Shown in pieces: positions 7,280-13,927 of a DNA stretch of 19,572 nt. Positions within the stretch are counted from its first letter, which is position 1. Each line of letters begins with the position of its first letter. Location: positions 1 through 19,572 of the forward strand of contig JBOGGX010000123.1 of NCBI GenBank assembly GCA_050744245.1, given 5' to 3'. Origin of the DNA: JBOGGX01 sp050744245 (GTDB lineage: Bacteria; Actinomycetota; Acidimicrobiia; Acidimicrobiales; JBOGGX01). The notes beneath the pieces were generated by a model, which was not told the origin of the DNA, did not search any database, and saw only the letters and a list, made by a program, of their open reading frames with translations. The translations under genes were made by a program, and so were the position numbers.

Positions 7280-7305
7280 AAGACCTCCCAGCCGGGAGGT
7301 CTTTT
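7280..7305 (+). terminator. Attenuator terminator upstream of ilvB
   Basis: A perfect 10-bp stem, AAGACCTCCC (7280-7289) with GGGAGGTCTT (7294-7303), has the loop AGCC and ends in TTTT. It lies 30 bp after the leader stop and about 50 bp before ilvB, so it would stop transcription before the structural genes unless prevented. Confidence 0.8.
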
Positions 7306-7357
7306 CATATCTCGGCCCAGAACACCTCGGACCAGCCGGACAGGAGCCCAGCCCGAC

Positions 7358-9127
7358 ATGCGGATGAACGGAGGACAGGCCCTCATCAAGGCCCTCGAGC
7401 TCGAGGGCACGGAGGTGGTCTTCGGCCTGCCCGGCGGGGCCATCCTCCCCGTCTACGACGCCATCCTCGGCAGCTCGCTTCGGCACATCCTGGTGCGCCA
7501 CGAGCAGGGCGCCGGGCACATGGCCGAGGGCTACGCCCACGTCACCGGGCGTCCCGGGGTGGCCATGGTCACGAGCGGGCCGGCGGCCACCAACATCGTC
7601 ACGCCCTTGTGCGACGCCTACATGGACTCGGTCCCCATGGTCGTCATCACCGGCCAGGTGCCGTCGATGGCGATCGGCACCGACGCGTTCCAGGAGTGCG
7701 ACACCGTCGGCATCACCCGTTCGGTCACCAAGCACAACGAGCTCGTCACCGAGGCCGCCGACATACCGAGGGCGGTGAGGGAGGCGTTCCGCATCGCCAC
7801 CACCGGCCGGCCCGGCCCGGTCCTGGTCGACATCCCGAAGGACATCGTCGATCCGAAGAACCCCCGCTCCCAGATGGACTGGGTGTGGCCGACCGATGAC
7901 GAGGTGGCCGCCGGGTTGCCCGGCTACCGCCCGAACATCAAGGGTCATCCTCGCCAGATCAGGGAGGCGGCCGAGTTGATCCTCGCCGCCCACCGACCCG
8001 TCATCTACGCCGGCGGCGGGATACTCAAGGCGAGGGCGGCCGATGCCCTGCGCCGGCTGGCCGAGCTCACCCGTACACCCGTCGTCACCACGCTCATGGC
8101 GAGGGGCGCGTTCCCCGACGACCACCCAATGGCCCTGGGCATGCCCGGCATGCACGGCACCTACACCGCGGTCACCGCCATGCAGCGGTCCGACCTGCTG
8201 ATCGCCCTGGGCAGCCGGTTCGACGACCGGGTCACCGGCCGGGTGGACAGCTTCGCCCCCGAGGCCAAGATCATCCACGTCGACATCGACCCGGCCGAGC
8301 TGGGGAAGGTGCGGCGGGCAGACGTCCCGATCGTCGGCGACTGCCGGCTCGTCATCGAGGAGCTGCTGACCGTCCTGCACGCGGCGTTGTCGGAGGACGA
8401 CCGCGGCCTCGCCGACCGCTCACCGTGGCACGACCAGGTGCGGGCCTGGCAGGAGCGGTACCCGCTCACCTACGACCGCTCGGAGCCCGGCGGAGCCCTC
8501 AAGCCCGAGTACGTGCTGGAGGAGCTGCGCGACCACACGCCCGACGACACCATCGTCGTGTCGGGCGTCGGCCAGCACCAGATGTGGGCCTCGCAGTTCT
8601 GGCGGTTCAACCACCCCTACACGTGGGTCAACTCGGGCGGCCTGGGCACGATGGGGTTCGCCGTGCCCGCCGCGGTCGGGGCCAAGGTGGGCCGACCCGA
8701 TCGCGTCGTGTGGGCGGTCGACGGCGACGGCTGCTTCCAGATGACGGCCCAGGAGCTGGTGACCGCCTCGGTCAACCGCATTCCGGTCAAGGTGGCCATC
8801 CTCAACAACGCCCACCTGGGCATGGTGCGGCAGTGGCAGGAGCTGTTCTACGAGGAGCGGTACTCCGAGGTCTACCTCTCGCCCGACGTCCCCGACTACC
8901 GGCTCTGGGCCGAGGCCATGGGCTGCGTCGGGCTGCGGGTGGAGCACCCGGAGGAGGTCGTGCCCGCCATCGAGAAGGCCAACCAGATCTACGACCGCCC
9001 CGTCGTCATCGACTTCCGCATCGACCCGATGGAGAAGGTGTACCCGATGGTCCCGGCCGGGGCCTCCAACGACGACATCATCGTCCACCCGTCCCAGCGG
9101 GGCGCCGACCCGGGAGCACCGGCATGA
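7358..9127 (+). CDS. ilvB: Acetolactate synthase, large catalytic subunit
   Basis: A 589-residue thiamine-diphosphate enzyme that condenses two pyruvates to 2-acetolactate, or pyruvate with 2-ketobutyrate to 2-aceto-2-hydroxybutyrate. It is the first shared step of valine, leucine and isoleucine synthesis. The cofactor-activating Glu49 lies in RHEQGAGHMAEGYA. The central FAD/domain-two region includes GGGILKARAADALRRL. The thiamine-diphosphate motif begins at GDG (456-458) and ends at NN (about 483). Full family length. AGGAG (7342-7346) sits 11 bases before the ATG. It is the first gene of ilvBNC, behind the attenuator, and its stop overlaps the ilvN start as ATGA, so the subunits are likely translationally coupled. 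Confidence 0.98.
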   Translation: MRMNGGQALIKALELEGTEVVFGLPGGAILPVYDAILGSSLRHILVRHEQGAGHMAEGYAHVTGRPGVAMVTSGPAATNIVTPLCDAYMDSVPMVVITGQVPSMAIGTDAFQECDTVGITRSVTKHNELVTEAADIPRAVREAFRIATTGRPGPVLVDIPKDIVDPKNPRSQMDWVWPTDDEVAAGLPGYRPNIKGHPRQIREAAELILAAHRPVIYAGGGILKARAADALRRLAELTRTPVVTTLMARGAFPDDHPMALGMPGMHGTYTAVTAMQRSDLLIALGSRFDDRVTGRVDSFAPEAKIIHVDIDPAELGKVRRADVPIVGDCRLVIEELLTVLHAALSEDDRGLADRSPWHDQVRAWQERYPLTYDRSEPGGALKPEYVLEELRDHTPDDTIVVSGVGQHQMWASQFWRFNHPYTWVNSGGLGTMGFAVPAAVGAKVGRPDRVVWAVDGDGCFQMTAQELVTASVNRIPVKVAILNNAHLGMVRQWQELFYEERYSEVYLSPDVPDYRLWAEAMGCVGLRVEHPEEVVPAIEKANQIYDRPVVIDFRIDPMEKVYPMVPAGASNDDIIVHPSQRGADPGAPA

Positions 9128-9675
9128 GCGCGGTGCCCGGGGCCGACGTCACCCACCACACCCTCGTCGTGCTGGTCGAGAACAAGGCGGGCGTGCTGGC
9201 CCGCATCTCCGGTCTGTTCGCCCGACGGGGCTACAACATCTACTCGCTGGCGGTGGCCCCGACCGACGACGAGCGCTTCAGCCGCATCACGATCGTGGTC
9301 GACATCCAGTCCTCGCCGCTCGAGCAGATCACCAAGCAGCTCTTCAAGCTGATCCACGTGGTGAAGATCTCGGAGCTGTCGCCGGCCGAGTCGGTCGAGC
9401 GCGAGCTGCTCATGGCGACGGTGTCGGTGGCGCCCGAGGTGCGGGGCCAGGTCATCGAGCTGGTGCAGGTGTACGCGGGTCGCATCGTGGCCGTGGCGCC
9501 CGGGGCGCTGACCATCTGCCTCGACGGTCACCCGGACACCCTCGACGACTTCGAGGAGCTGCTGCGCGACTACGGCATCGTCGAGCTCCAGCGCAGCGGC
9601 CGCATCGCCCTGCCCAAGCTGCTGAGAGGCACCCGCCCCTCGGCCAGGGTGCGAAGCATCGGAAGGGCGAGCTGA
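9124..9675 (+). CDS. ilvN: Acetolactate synthase, small regulatory subunit
   Basis: A 183-residue regulatory subunit that binds IlvB, raises its activity and usually confers feedback inhibition by valine. The N-terminal ACT domain (about residues 11-85) starts HTLVVLVENKAGVLARISGLF and includes the GYNIYSLAVAPT strand. The C-terminal domain (about 95-165) contains RELLMATVSV and ends its fold with YGIVELQRSGRIALPK. The ATG at 9124 overlaps the ilvB stop (ATGA), with GGGAG (9112-9116) 7 bases upstream, which fixes the start although the frame is open far upstream. The stop TGA shares its last base with the ATG of ilvC. Length is typical of actinobacterial IlvN/IlvH. Sensitivity to valine is inferred from the family. 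Confidence 0.97.
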   Translation: MSAVPGADVTHHTLVVLVENKAGVLARISGLFARRGYNIYSLAVAPTDDERFSRITIVVDIQSSPLEQITKQLFKLIHVVKISELSPAESVERELLMATVSVAPEVRGQVIELVQVYAGRIVAVAPGALTICLDGHPDTLDDFEELLRDYGIVELQRSGRIALPKLLRGTRPSARVRSIGRAS

Positions 9676-10706
9676 TGACGGCCAACGTCTACTACGAGAA
9701 GGATGCCGACCCGACCCTTATCGCCGGGCGCAGGGTGGCGATCATAGGGTACGGCTCCCAGGGCCACGCCCACGCCCTCAACCTCAAGGACTCGGGCGTC
9801 GACGTGCGGGTCGGGCTGCGCGAGGGGTCCTCGTCGGTCGAGAAGGCCGAGGCGGCCGGGCTGCGGGTGTTGACCATCGCCGAGGCCGCGGCCGAGGCCG
9901 ACCTGGTGATGATGCTCGTCCCCGACACCGAGCAGCGAGCCACCTACGACGCCTTCGTCGCCGCCAACCTTGGTCCCGGCGACGCGCTGTTCTTCGCCCA
10001 CGGCTTCAACATCCGCTTCGGCCAGATCGTGCCCCCGGAGGGCATCGACGTCTGCATGGTGGCGCCCAAGGGGCCGGGCCACCTGCTCCGCCGCACCTAC
10101 GTGGAGGGTGCTGGCGTGCCGTGCCTCGTGGCCATCGAGCAGGACGCCACGGGCAAGGCCCGCGACCTGGCCCTGTCCTACGCCCACGCCATCGGCGGCA
10201 CCCGTGCCGGCGTCCTCGAGACGACCTTCGCCGAGGAGACCGAGACCGACCTGTTCGGCGAGCAGGTGGTGCTGTGCGGTGGGCTGACCGCACTGGTGCG
10301 GGCCGGCTTCCAGACCCTGGTCGACGCCGGCTACCAGCCCGAGGTGGCCTACTTCGAGTGCCTCCACGAGCTCAAGCTCATCGTCGACCTGATGTACGAG
10401 CAGGGCATCAGCGGCATGCGCTACTCGATCTCCGACACGGCCGAGTACGGCGACCTCACCCGCGGCCCGATGGTCGTCGACGATGCGGTGAAGGCCAAGA
10501 TGCAGGTCATCCTGGGCGCCATCCGGTCGGGCGAGTTCGCCGACGAGTGGATCGACGAGAGCCGGCGGGGCCGCCCCCGCTTCCGCGAGCTGCGGGAGGC
10601 CGGCCGCAACCATCCCATCGAGCAGGTCGGGGCCGAGCTGCGCGAGATGATGCCGTGGATCTCGGCCGGCAAGCAGAAGGTGGAGGACGCCTCGGGCGGC
10701 GGCTGA
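9675..10706 (+). CDS. ilvC: Ketol-acid reductoisomerase (class I)
   Basis: A 343-residue, class I length IlvC. It isomerises and reduces acetolactate or acetohydroxybutyrate to the dihydroxy acids used by IlvD, with Mg2+ and NAD(P)H. The dinucleotide-binding motif GYGSQGHAHA is at residues 25-34. The catalytic His lies in FAHGFNI at about residue 109, and the Lys in VAPKGPGH. The metal-binding acidic residues lie in EETETDLFGEQ and YFECLHELK. The C-terminal knotted helical domain is complete (EYGDLTRGP, MMPWISA). The ATG overlaps the ilvN stop by one base (TGATG), with GGAAGG (9661-9666) upstream. It is the last gene of the operon, followed 54 bp later by a strong terminator. Confidence 0.98.
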   Translation: MTANVYYEKDADPTLIAGRRVAIIGYGSQGHAHALNLKDSGVDVRVGLREGSSSVEKAEAAGLRVLTIAEAAAEADLVMMLVPDTEQRATYDAFVAANLGPGDALFFAHGFNIRFGQIVPPEGIDVCMVAPKGPGHLLRRTYVEGAGVPCLVAIEQDATGKARDLALSYAHAIGGTRAGVLETTFAEETETDLFGEQVVLCGGLTALVRAGFQTLVDAGYQPEVAYFECLHELKLIVDLMYEQGISGMRYSISDTAEYGDLTRGPMVVDDAVKAKMQVILGAIRSGEFADEWIDESRRGRPRFRELREAGRNHPIEQVGAELREMMPWISAGKQKVEDASGGG

Positions 10707-10759
10707 CCTCCCAGACGATCTGGCGCCCCGGGTCCTCTCCCCCTGCGGTGGTGCCGGAC

Positions 10760-10800
10760 GCTCGCCCCGCCTGCCTCGGTGGGCGGGGCGAGCCCGTTTT
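10760..10800 (+). terminator. Rho-independent terminator of ilvBNC
   Basis: A perfect 12-bp GC-rich stem, GCTCGCCCCGCC (10760-10771) with GGCGGGGCGAGC (10782-10793), has a 10-base loop and ends in TTTT at 10797-10800. It lies 54 bp after the ilvC stop. Confidence 0.9.
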
Positions 10801-10894
10801 CAGAGGAGGCGGCGGGTGAACGAACTCGACGCATCTCGCGCCGCCGGGCGGCGCGTCGTGCGTCGAGTTTGCGTTCGGTCAGAGGAGGGCGGCG
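10800..10894. repeat. Long hairpin flanked by direct repeats
   Basis: The arms AACTCGACGCA (10823-10833) and TGCGTCGAGTT (10859-10869) are perfectly complementary. They extend outward by GAACG (10818-10822) with CGTTC (10872-10876) past a two-base bulge. Inside a 3x3 internal loop, CGCGCCGC (10837-10844) pairs with GCGGCGCG (10848-10855) apart from the tip. Copies of TCAGAGGAGG-CGGCG flank it at 10800-10814 and 10879-10894, differing by one inserted G. No T run follows on either strand, so it is not a normal terminator. It could be a dispersed palindromic element, a small RNA or a regulator site. The rest of the gap to 11017 shows nothing clear beyond a 7-bp inverted repeat at 10991-11009. 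Confidence 0.6.
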
Positions 10895-11017
10895 ACCAGT
10901 TGGTGGCCGACCCATCGGCCGAATCGGCGATTCGACCAGCACTCGCCGGCTACGGGATCCCGCACTACCACTCACTCGTGGAGTTCGAGGACGTCGAGAT
11001 CGTCGACGTGGTGCTCG

Positions 11018-12154
11018 TCAGCTCGCCAGCCGCTCGACGACGTAGTCGATGCAGCGGGTGAGCGCGGCCACGTCGTCGGGTTCGATGGCCGGGAAGAGGC
11101 CGACCCTGAGCTGGTTGCGACCCAGCTTGCGGTACGACTCGGTGTCGACGATGCCGTTGGCGCGCAGGATCCGGGCCAGCAGGAGGGCGTCGATGTCGTC
11201 GACGAAGTCGATGGTGGCGACGACGTGGCTGCGGTCGGCCGGGTCGGCCACGAACGGGGCGGCGATCTCCGACGCCTCGGCCCATGAGTAGATGATCTCG
11301 GCCGAGCGGTCGCAGCGGGCCGCGGACCACGGCAGGCCGCCCTGTCCGAGCAGCCACCGCACCTGCTCGGCCGCGAGAACGATCGTCGCCAGCGCAGGCG
11401 TGTTGTAGGTCTGGTCCTTCCGGCTGTTCTCGAGGGCGAGGCGAAGATCGAGGAACGGCGGGGTCCAGCGGCCCGACGACGCCAGCCGCTCGATGCGTTC
11501 GATGGCGGCGGGGGAGCACGCGGCCAGCCAGAGCCCGCCGTCCGACGCCAGTCCCTTCTGCGGGGCGAGGTAGTAGACGTCGACCTGGCTCGGGTCGAAG
11601 CGCAGGCCGGCGGCGGCCGAGGTGGCGTCGACGAGGACCAATCCGGTGGCCGCCGGGCGGACCGGCTCCATGGCCACGCCGGTCGAGGTCTCGTTGTGGG
11701 GGAAGGCGTAGGCGTCGACCGCGTCCGACGCGACCAGGTCGGGATGGGTGCCGGGCGGCGAAGTGATGACCTCGGGCGCATCGAGGAACGGCGTGGCCTC
11801 GACCGCGGCGGCGAACTTGGCCGAGAACTGGCCGAACGACAGGTGCTGGCTCCGCCGCTCGATCAGCCCGAAACAGGCTGCGTCCCAGAAGGCGGTCGTG
11901 CCGCCGTTGCCCAGCAAGACCTCGTAGCCGTCGGGGAGGGCGAACAGCTCGGCCAGCCCGTTGCGCAGCTCGGCCAGCTTGAAGCGCACGGTGGGCTGGC
12001 GGTGGCTGGTGCCGAGGAAGGTCGTCCCGGCGGCGGCCAGGGCGGCCACCGCATCGGCGCGCACCTTCGACGGGCCGCTGCCGAAGCGCCCGTCGGCCGG
12101 TCGCAGGCCGGCCGGGATGACGATGTCGGGTGGCTCGTCCGGGGCACGGGCCAT
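11018..12154 (-). CDS. serC: Phosphoserine aminotransferase
   Basis: A 378-residue class V PLP aminotransferase that converts 3-phosphohydroxypyruvate and glutamate to phosphoserine and 2-oxoglutarate, the second step of serine synthesis. It resembles the actinobacterial (Mycobacterium-type) SerC. Signatures are DGRFGSGPSKVR near residue 22, GTSHRQ, LPDGYEVLLGNGGTTAFWDAA, and the PLP-binding Lys200 in APQKGLASDGG. The C-terminal small domain is complete. The ATG at 12154 has no ribosome binding site but is preceded by a GATAGT box 8 bases upstream, suggesting a leaderless message. It diverges from the class I aminotransferase across only 20 bp. The serine-pathway partner serA lies about 1.8 kb away on the other strand. 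Confidence 0.96.
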   Translation of the reverse strand: MARAPDEPPDIVIPAGLRPADGRFGSGPSKVRADAVAALAAAGTTFLGTSHRQPTVRFKLAELRNGLAELFALPDGYEVLLGNGGTTAFWDAACFGLIERRSQHLSFGQFSAKFAAAVEATPFLDAPEVITSPPGTHPDLVASDAVDAYAFPHNETSTGVAMEPVRPAATGLVLVDATSAAAGLRFDPSQVDVYYLAPQKGLASDGGLWLAACSPAAIERIERLASSGRWTPPFLDLRLALENSRKDQTYNTPALATIVLAAEQVRWLLGQGGLPWSAARCDRSAEIIYSWAEASEIAAPFVADPADRSHVVATIDFVDDIDALLLARILRANGIVDTESYRKLGRNQLRVGLFPAIEPDDVAALTRCIDYVVERLAS

Positions 12155-12161
12155 GGCGTGT

Positions 12162-12168
12162 CACTATC
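12162..12168. promoter_or_regulatory. Shared near-symmetric -10 between serC and aminotransferase
   Basis: The two start codons are separated by only 20 bases (12155-12174). On the minus strand GATAGT (12168-12163) ends 8 bases before the serC ATG. On the plus strand the overlapping CACTAT (12162-12167) ends 7 bases before the GTG at 12175. One seven-base block could thus direct transcription both ways, each giving a message with little or no leader. The minus-strand match to the -10 consensus is better. Confidence 0.45.
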
Positions 12169-12174
12169 GCGGTC

Positions 12175-13368
12175 GTGGACAGGATCTCCAATCGAGTCGG
12201 GGCCATCGCCGAGTCGGCCACGCTGGCGGTCGACGCCAAGGCCAGGGCGCTCAAGGCCGCAGGCGAACCCGTGATCGGGTTCGGAGCGGGCGAGCCCGAC
12301 TTCCCGACGCCAGAGCACATCGTCGAGGCGGCCGTCGAGGCGTGCCGCGACCCGAGGAACCACAAGTACACCGCTACGCCGGGCCTGCCCGAGCTCAGGG
12401 AGGCCATCGCCCAGAAGACGGCCAGAGACTCCGGTTACGCCGTCGATGCGGCCCAGGTGCTGGTCACCAACGGCGCCAAGCACGCCGTCTTCAACACCTT
12501 CCTCACCCTCCTCGACCCGGGCGACGAGGTGCTCCTGCCCGCGCCGTACTGGACGACGTACCCGGAGGTCATCACCTTCCCGGGCGGCGCACCCGTGGTC
12601 ATCGACACCGACGAGCGCACCGGGTTCCGGGTCACGATCGAGCAGCTCGACGCGGCATTGACCCCTCGCACCAAGGCCCTCCTCTTCGTGTCGCCGTCCA
12701 ACCCGACGGGCGCCGTCTACCCCAGGTCAGAGGTCGAGGCGATCGGGCGCTGGGCGGTCGAGCGCGGCGTCTGGGTGGTCACCGACGAGATCTACGAGCA
12801 CCTCGTCTTCGGTGACAACCGGTTCACGTCGATGCCGGCGGTCGTCCCCGAACTGGCCGAGCGGTGCGTGGTGCTCAACGGCGTGGCCAAGACCTACGCC
12901 ATGACCGGGTGGCGGGTGGGGTGGGCGATCGGCCCGCTCGACCTGATCAAGGCGGCCACCAACCTGCAGTCACACCAGACGTCCAACGTGTCGAACGTGG
13001 CCCAGCGGGCGGCCCTGGCCGCGGTCAGCGGGTCGCTCGACCGTGTGTTCGAGATGCGCGAGGCCTTCGAACGGCGGGCCACGACCGCCCACCGGCTGCT
13101 CAACCAACTCCCCGGCGTCGGCTGCCTCATGCCGGAGGGCGCGTTCTACGCCTTCCCCAATCTCGGCGGGCTGCTCGGGGTCGACCTGCATGGACGGTCG
13201 GCCACCACCACGATCGAGCTGGCCGAGATCTTCCTCGACGAGGCCAAGGTGGCGTTGGTGCCGGGCGAGGCGTTCGGGTCGCCCGGTCACGGACGGGTGT
13301 CGTGCGCCCTCGGCGACACCGATCTGGAGGAGGGCATGACCCGGCTGGCCAAGCTGGTCGCCGGTTGA
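12175..13368 (+). CDS. aspC: Class I PLP aminotransferase, probably aspartate
   Basis: A 397-residue fold-type I aminotransferase, most like the prokaryotic Ib aspartate aminotransferases that exchange amino groups between aspartate and 2-oxoglutarate; some also take prephenate or aromatic acids. Motifs: VIGFGAGEPDFPTPEHI near the N-terminus, KYTATPGLPELREA, SPSNPTGAVY, DEIYEHLVF, PLP-binding Lys239 in NGVAKTYAMTGWR, and near the C-terminus GRVSCAL with the substrate-carboxylate Arg. The GTG at 12175 gives a normal length and lies 7 bases after a -10-like box. An upstream in-frame GTG at 12130 would overlap serC by 25 bp and is less likely. Substrate is inferred; the symbol is the conventional one for the family. 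Confidence 0.88.
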   Translation: MDRISNRVGAIAESATLAVDAKARALKAAGEPVIGFGAGEPDFPTPEHIVEAAVEACRDPRNHKYTATPGLPELREAIAQKTARDSGYAVDAAQVLVTNGAKHAVFNTFLTLLDPGDEVLLPAPYWTTYPEVITFPGGAPVVIDTDERTGFRVTIEQLDAALTPRTKALLFVSPSNPTGAVYPRSEVEAIGRWAVERGVWVVTDEIYEHLVFGDNRFTSMPAVVPELAERCVVLNGVAKTYAMTGWRVGWAIGPLDLIKAATNLQSHQTSNVSNVAQRAALAAVSGSLDRVFEMREAFERRATTAHRLLNQLPGVGCLMPEGAFYAFPNLGGLLGVDLHGRSATTTIELAEIFLDEAKVALVPGEAFGSPGHGRVSCALGDTDLEEGMTRLAKLVAG

Positions 13369-13370
13369 CG

Positions 13371-13801
13371 TTGCGCGCGATGGCTCTGGGCGCGGTGGTG
13401 CTCGTCGCCGGCGTGGCCTGCTCGGGTGGCGACGGCTCGAGCTTCGACGGCGGCTCGACGATATCGCGGAGGTCGCCGAGCGGTTCTACGGTGTCGCCGA
13501 GCTCGAGCCGCATCTCGCCGACCTGCTGGAGTAGCTCCGCTCCGATGACGTTAACCGGCCGGAGGCCGAGCGGGTTCTCGCCGCTGTGATCGACGCGTGG
13601 CCGCCGGGATCGGTGGAGGCGCTCGAGTTCACGATGAGGATGCTGCGGCGGGATTCGATCAGGACCGCCCTCGAGGCGCACCTGACCTCCGATGTCGACT
13701 ACAGACTGAAGAATCCGACGCGCCAGGTGCTCGAGGTGTACGAACCGGAGTGGCCCGGCGGAGTGATCTACGCCGACCGCGACGATGACGACGAAGGCTG
13801 A
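13371..13801 (+). pseudogene. Remnant of a small lipoprotein gene
   Basis: Two frames together read like one protein of about 143 residues. From a TTG at 13371 or ATG at 13380, frame one gives a lipoprotein signal, MALGAVVLVAGVACSGGDG, with the lipid-modified Cys in VAGVAC. Near 13456-13460 a base appears to be missing. The next frame continues DDIAEVAERFYGVAELEPHL, then meets an in-frame TAG at 13532-13534. After the stop the same frame resumes with DVNRPEAERVLAAVIDAWP and runs to EWPGGVIYADRDDDDEG at 13801. So there is one frameshift and one nonsense codon. The distal part alone could start at GTG 13586 (71 residues). The family is unknown to me. It begins 2 bp after the aminotransferase stop. 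Decay is more likely than error because two independent lesions are needed. Confidence 0.6.
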
Positions 13802-13824
13802 CCGACGCCGGCCGATGTTGCCGC

Positions 13825-13852
13825 GCTGAGCGACCTCGGCGGTAGCTGAGCG
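13825..13852. repeat. Direct repeat GCTGAGCG upstream of serA
   Basis: GCTGAGCG occurs at 13825-13832 and 13845-13852, 20 bp apart, about two helical turns. It lies in the 126-bp gap between the lipoprotein remnant and serA, about 75-100 bp before the serA start, where a regulator site could sit. No clear serA -10 box is visible. Confidence 0.3.
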
Positions 13853-13927
13853 CGACACGAACGTCGGCGAGCGAGCCCGCGGCGTTCGGGTTGGCGGGGC
13901 GGCCGCTCCGGCGGCGAAGATCGACGC

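Noticed and set aside
8425..9675. A 416-residue protein ending in IlvN
   Set aside because: The upstream part is out-of-frame ilvB sequence. The ATG at 9124 with GGGAG upstream and the ATGA overlap mark the true start.
10816..11061. 81-codon plus-strand ORF with AGAGGAGG before a GTG
   Set aside because: The apparent ribosome binding site is part of the flanking direct repeat, the ORF starts inside the hairpin, its codon use is less GC-rich at third positions than the genes around it, and it runs into serC antisense. It cannot be fully excluded.
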